A stretch of DNA of 64,000 nt from Rhynchonema sp. JSB1_4 (Eukaryota; Nematoda; Chromadorea; Monhysterida; Xyalidae), in assembly GCA_030248065.1 (NCBI GenBank), contig JASAMV010005838.1, positions 1 to 64,000 of the forward strand, written 5' to 3'. Position 1 is the first letter of the stretch; each line of letters begins with the position of its first letter. The notes beneath the pieces are model-generated. The model was not told where the DNA came from, did no database searches, and worked only from the letters and a program-made list of their open reading frames with translations. The translations under genes and the position numbers were made by a program. This document shows positions 57,936 to 64,000 of the stretch, piece by piece.

Positions 57936-60787
57936 TATACACACTGGTTTCAGTCGTGATACAACACACTCTCATTTTGCATGTGTTCCGTCGGATAAAA
58001 AACCCACCAATTGCTTCAGAAAGGCACATGCCTTGATAAACGAGACTCCGTGAGACCAAAAACGCGCCCAAGGCGAAAAATATAGCGCGCACACTGCTGG
58101 TTGTGAAGAGAGACCTCAGAACCAGAAGGTATACATACCGTATGTCTAAGGTACCTGAGCTTGGGGATATGATTGCTATCATCTTACAGCCAGAGCGGTG
58201 CAGGCTCCTCTATTTGGAAGCTGGGAAGGCAGATAGTATATTATTAAACTGTTCGTTTCGTGATGACCAAAAAGGGAGACAGGTATATACATAAATCAAA
58301 TAAAGGTATATAGGTACATGTGAAACCTGAAGCCACGAGCACGGGCCTTTTGAAGCATTCACGCAACCAGGGGGTTATTGAAACCTGTGCATCTGTCCAG
58401 AAATCGAATAATAATCACACAATTTGTGGCTGCGGCGTGAGCATAGCAAATCCAAATACAGATGGATTCACAGAAATGTGCGCACATATTTTGGTGCGGT
58501 CAGCTTTAGACACACATACACGCAGAGGGTTTCGGACTCAATGCGGGCACAGGTGAGGGAAGATTAACAGATTTTGCCGCACATTTGCGCAGCGCGCCCC
58601 TGGTGGTTAGTTGTGAGTTCGCTGACAATAATTCTACGTGTAGCTGGCAATGCCAGACGTGTAACCACCATTGTAATCTAGTATTTCACATTCTGGAAGT
58701 TGCAGGGGATAGAGTCTGAAAATTTCAGGGCGCGCGCGCGGATTTAGCGCGGGGGATTCAGTGCTCATACGAGGTGACGAGAGGACAATATGCACAGTGT
58801 TGTGTGAGTGACCAACCACATTGTTGTCTCTGTGCCGCTGAGGTATAGGTGCTGACCTGTTCTAAGGTCTGGCCCTGTGATTTTGGGTGTACACGATGTG
58901 GTCGAAGCTGGGTTTGTTTGTTGTATATAGTTGTTGTTACCTTGGCTTTGTGATAGCTGCTCTGCAATTTCAGCCTGGCAAGGTATAAAAACACTGGACA
59001 ATTTTCACATACCAAGTTTGTCAAATTGTGAAACATCTGCTTACTAATCGGATGCTGTACTGCCAAGATCAAATCAAGTCAAAATCTCAACACTCCACCA
59101 CAAATCCCACACGGTTGGGGGTGACCGTTTTGTGTTGTGGTCAGTTGTGCATCCCGGCAAGTGCAAAACAACAATACAACACAATGTAAGCGGTTGTCGT
59201 ATTCTTGATGGATTTGTGAAGATTTGGCCGAAAGTCGGGCTTGATTTCTTTCAAATCCGCAACAGCTCAAGCGCTAACTAATCTGTTACTCAGCAATAGC
59301 CAAAAATGCAAAGCCTGAACAAAAATTTGAACGGAAACATAAATAGCAAACTGTATTTTATTATTATTTATTTGTATTGCAGAGTAGTCTCAAGTTTTTA
59401 TTTTCTGTTTACATTTTGCGCGATTTGCTGCATTTTTGCGGCTGCGATTGAAATATGAAACCGTTACGCATTCTACAGTTGCGCCTTGGAAAAGAGATGT
59501 TTGGCGGAACAAAACTAAATTAAGCTATTTTTTATAAAAATGAACAATAAAAAATCTCAGCTTGTTTTCAAAAAGCTGAGGCTATTTCGTCTCATTAAAG
59601 TTTTATCTTTTGGCATTTTGTTGAAATAAGCGTGGTGTTCTTCACATTGCAGACGTCAGCAATAGTAAAACTAAAACAACAAGAATTCTGGCGTGGGCCC
59701 AAGAGCGTTTTCCATCGGATATCACGAGCTTTATTTAGCTAACGGATTATGTTTACAACTTGCAGGCGTTGCTATGAAATATCAAATCTTGTAAATTTTT
59801 ACAACAGCAAACAAACAAACAAGCATAAAAATCTGGTTTTTATAACATCTTGGCGCGCACGTGTGGGCTAACGTTCGGCAGCTGAGTTAAAAGATTCAAA
59901 GCAGAGGCTATGGTACGTATTTCATCATAACACTGTGTAGCCGTGCGGAAAAGCTCGTGACAACAACTCAATCCTGCCTGCGCTTATCAATTTTAGCCGC
60001 GAATTTCGAAAACTAGACCCCGATCCTCAAAAAAATTGAATTACTGCGTCCAATCAGTTCAATAGTTAGAAAATATGACCAGACTGCTTCTTTCCATTTG
60101 GTGTAAAGTGATTCTGATGCCAAACATTACGGTTGAGGTATATACATAATTCTACGTTGTGTTTTGTTTACACTATCATTAGTGTGGGTACCTGCTGCTC
60201 AGGTAGAGATAGACTTTGGCGGAAGGGATAAAGGCTTTATTCTAAAATGCAACTATATCAGAAAATATAAAATTTATAAATAAGAAGGGAAATTTTAATC
60301 CGAATCAAATTCAGTGATGGGACATTAAAGCAATGTCAGGTAGCATTGGGGTTTAGCTGCACCCGCCGAGTGAGGCGTTACTTATAAAACAGGCATTGAA
60401 TAGTAACTCAAAAGCACCCTTTCTGAAGCCCGATTGGAACTTGCAGCAAAAAAAATGGGTCCGGGATCCGAAATTTTCAACCCACACAGTTTCACAGTCG
60501 TGGCACGTTGCGAAACACGAGTAGCAAACACGATACAAAGGTATGTACATATATGTTCTCGCATGAAGCAAGATGAAATGCCCTGAAGGCAGTCCAGCCA
60601 GGTACGCACCTGAATGGCTCATACACGGCTCATTTGAGGTGACTCATGCGACCAGTAAGCAGCTTTTACAGCTTTTCGGCGCAAAATGTCCACCTATGCA
60701 CATGTAGGTATATGTATATGCACCTATGTATAATTGGAGCGTTATGGCCTTCGGGTAGTATGCAAGTATCAGTCTGGGGCTATGTAA
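57936..60787. other. no gene recognised
   Basis: Several short frames; no motif or exon chain that I can support. Confidence 0.45.
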
Positions 60788-60975
60788 AGGCAAACTACGC
60801 CAACATGAGCTCGATTTCGCAGCTGGCAGAATCGCGAAACATTCTGACGTGGCTGCGGATTTGGGAAATGTTACAGGTTGAAGAATACAAAACGGAGGAT
60901 GATGATTTTCTCTTTCTATTCGTTTTGAATACACACAACCTTCGAAATCGGGCTCGTGTTGGGTGTAGTTTGCCT
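60788..60975. mobile_element. MITE copy B (188 bp)
   Basis: Ends AGGCAAACTACGCCAACATG..GATTTCG and its inverse. Same family as 16624-16746, with a longer interior. The interior GAATAGAAAGAGAAAAT is shared in reverse. Confidence 0.78.
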
Positions 60976-63900
60976 ATATTTGTGCAGAAACGAACCTGAT
61001 GGGAACTGACCAGTTTACCAGCTGGCAGTTGGTGATGGACTGCGAATAAATGACCGGCCAACCAGGTACATACTGCGGGCCGATGTTAAGTTTGCGCGCA
61101 ATACGCGCCCGAAGCAGCACGCGACGACAAAGCTTGTCAGAGGAGCGCGTCAGAAAAATATAACAGAGACGTCGGTCAGTCAGCCGACTATTAACGCTAG
61201 TGGCCAGTAAAAGTCAGCGATACACATAGCTGAAAACTTCGTGTCCACACTTCAAATGTGACGCCTGAGGTTAGTTTTGGGCAGCGTGGTATACGTATGT
61301 ATGTACTAACAATATGCGTTAATAATATACAATTGCGCGCCACGGAACCAAAAAGTATGCCGTATTACATACATTGTATATACATACGTATAAGTATGCA
61401 CTAAAGCTCATTGTATGCCTAATAGCCAACAAAACCATAGGTGTGAAAACTTGCACTACACACCCAGTCACCATCCGTCCTGATGTTTCGTTTCAAAGGG
61501 GCATCCGCAAGCACTTTTAGCCATATATGAATATAGCTCACTCAAAGCGGACTAGTATGTAGCGCCCCTCACAGACGCGGGAGTACGGTAATAACTCAAT
61601 CGGCTGAGTTCTGTCGAAGTTTTACGGGTTTCGTCTGGGGATTACGGCACTGGACACTTGGCACAACAACCAGTGGAACAATAAAGGGCACTGGTACAGC
61701 TGGCCCCAAGCAGTGGTTTGGGTTTCGGGTGGGCTCATTGTCCGACACACACGGGTTTCAGGGGTTGACTTGGACCCAGTTTAAGCCCGCGTGCGCTTCT
61801 GAAGCCTAAGCCTGGATGCTGGTCTAAGCCTGAACTGAGCCTAATATTGGGTGTAGGCCTAAGCCTAAGGTTAAACCACTGGTGGGATCGAACTGGACTG
61901 GTATCGGAACAGATGATGGTTTACCAGGGGACATTAAACGCAACAGCTGGGACACCTGCTGTGTCTAGTTCGTCACCAAACCGCGGTGAAATGTGAAACT
62001 CAATTTTGGGGTACTAAACTTTTCGATGGGTTTTGGACCAACATGCCACTGTAATTGGGGTTTGATGCAAAACTACACGATACTTATCTGCATACAAAAG
62101 GTACACACTACGCTTCAAATAATGCGAAGAAAATTGCACAAGAAAAGGGGGCACCCTTTTCTTATCACAATAGAGTGAGAACGTGCTTATATTTTTCTAT
62201 CGACATAAACAATACAGTTAAGCCTCACCCATTAGAGTGAAAACAATAATAAACTGGCAAAACGGATGGGTTACGTTACGTAATACCGGTACATTAGCTG
62301 CTAAACAATTTTATCAGAAAAATGCACGCAAGTCACACGTAAACACAGAAATGGTTATGTTTGTAGAGATGCTTATCAGTCCATAGCACCGTTGAGTTGA
62401 AAGTATTAATGCCGGAATAACGCAGCTAAAACATATCGTCACAAAACAGCATTACATAAAAAAGTGTGAGCGAAATAAAAAAACAGGAATTAGTACTTTT
62501 GTTGACGAAACAACAAAGCATCGCCCATCGACTAAAATACAGTGAATGGAGCAGCGTCACACCCACCGAAAGTTTTTCGGAAAAGCTTTTTGATCGGTGT
62601 CTTGCGCTGTTGTCGATTGTCTTTCTATCTGTTTGTCACTCGGAATTGACGCGCATTTCGAAACTGACAACGCTCAGATTTGAAAGGTGTTAAACGTAAT
62701 TTTAACAGCTGTAGTATGTACAGTATGTAGTACACATCTTGGACTACAATCATAAAACGTAAAGTATTACAATGGCGCGTTCTAACAAATCAACAACATC
62801 AAGTCTGAAGTTTTGAAAGCTTCGAATACGATATTGGTAGTGGACAGCTTCAAACAGATAGTATGTCTAGAAGTAGAACGTCAATATGTACGTCGTTGAG
62901 TGAAAAAATTGCATAATGTATCATTCTACTGAAAGAATGCGAGAGTATGACAAAAGATTAGTTGTGAACAGTAGAAATTTTAAAAAAATATACGTATATA
63001 CTTTAATATTTTTTGGAGATCTAACTATACGCTTAGGTTTAGCAAAGTTTGCGGTATACATCAGGTCGCAGTTTCATGACGCGCTCAACAACTACATTTT
63101 ACAGTATCCCCTTCATGGAGAAAGCTTTAAATTTACGCCCGTTTTTGGTCTGAAAAATATCAACGCCGACGCATCTGAGCAATCAGAAAACCAGCTGATT
63201 TCACCTAAAAAACCAACTCGGCGTCGGTTTTTTATGCAAAAACAACTAAAAGCTATACAAAATGGCTTACAAGTAAAGATACAGTATATATGCAGCAGGT
63301 ATGTATGTATAGTACCTATACAGGTATACCGGCAGCGTTGTAGCTCGATAAATTATAATAAATAAGAAATCAGATATGCCCTCGTATCGGGACGCTTTTG
63401 TTATTTATTTGCTGGTGGGATGGCTTGTCCCGCCATCAGGCAGGCAAACAGCCTGAACAAACAAACAGACGCACAGGCCATTTGTATTATTTTTAGGTAT
63501 ACGGCTTGGTCTTGCTCTGTCAAAAAATGAACTGAAGTCGCGATACTATGTTGCTTGAATAGATGACCAAGTGCAGCTCACATACCTGAACCTGACAAAT
63601 ATGTATATAAACAATACGAAACGCGAAAGGTCCGGAATAGTAAACCAAGCATTTTAAGCTGGGTTATATTTAAATTCGGAATGCATATTTGTAAAATCCG
63701 AACGCAGGGACTATATTTTTTTGCGACAGGTATTTGTCAAAGTGGCGTGAGCTCTTCGCGTGTACAAAGAGAAACACCAGATAAATTTGGGTGCGGGCAG
63801 ATTTGCGAGCCATAAAACGTTGCATGTCCGTGTGGGTTGGGAATATTATTGGCAGAAGCACTGGGATAAAGATCAAGCTAACATCAGGTGTGAAGGTGTA

Positions 63901-64000
63901 GCAGGTACAGGGTGAGTCAAAAAATACGGAAACCCGTTTGAGAGGCTAAGATCACGGGCGTTGTAACACGTGGGGATCTTTTCAGCATTGCTGCATCCGA
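60976..64000. other. no gene recognised
   Basis: At 61790-61870 there is a GCCTAA/TTAGGC-rich patch. A 149-codon frame at 62916-63365 has no recognisable domain, and I do not call it. Confidence 0.45.

Noticed and set aside
62916..63365. 149-codon plus-strand frame
   Set aside because: No recognised motif and composition like its surroundings.

Overview
The window is animal nuclear DNA: interrupted genes with GT..AG introns, mostly ending TTTCAG, and very many repeats. The best guess is a nematode with a fairly large, repeat-rich genome. The Shank gene goes from ankyrin repeats to the PDZ domain with no SH3 exon, as in C. elegans SHN-1, and many introns end in TTTCAG. This is inference; no species was identified.

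Layout. 1-1370 is a long foldback element flanked by TA. 1371-8880 has no intact gene; it holds a collapsed copy of part of the downstream kinase gene (5431-6300), a (GT)91 tract and two non-LTR retrotransposon remnants. 8971-18158 (+) is a divergent protein kinase gene of about 830 codons. Its 3.9-kb first intron has filled up with a 1,980-bp foldback hAT-like element, a 512-bp hAT-like MITE and two very long (GT)n tracts. Its sixth exon is split by a 1,082-bp TTAA-flanked foldback element that looks removable by splicing without disturbing the frame. 19413-45338 (-) is a Shank/ProSAP scaffold gene of about 1,390 codons in about 26 exons, convergent with the kinase gene. All its exon phases chain, apart from one unresolved exon boundary. 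Its first two coding exons lie 14.3 kb upstream of the third. That big intron contains MITEs and a young 1,244-bp LTR element whose only gene is an unfamiliar 290-residue ORF. 45339-64000 shows no gene I can support. It contains a second TTAA foldback element, two copies of another foldback family, a MITE and SINE-like fragments.

The two host genes are a postsynaptic-type scaffold (Shank: SPN, ankyrin, PDZ, proline-rich, SAM) and a kinase with a long C-terminal region of unknown type. Nothing in the sequence ties them functionally.

The most interesting signals are: the TTAA foldback element that behaves like an intron inside a coding exon; the tiny LTR element with a novel ORF and identical LTRs; the 10-mer TGATGTTTCA, found at least 18 times where 0.1-0.2 is expected; and the intron-1 architecture of the kinase gene, with GU repeats just upstream of the exon-2 acceptor and a duplicated decoy acceptor.
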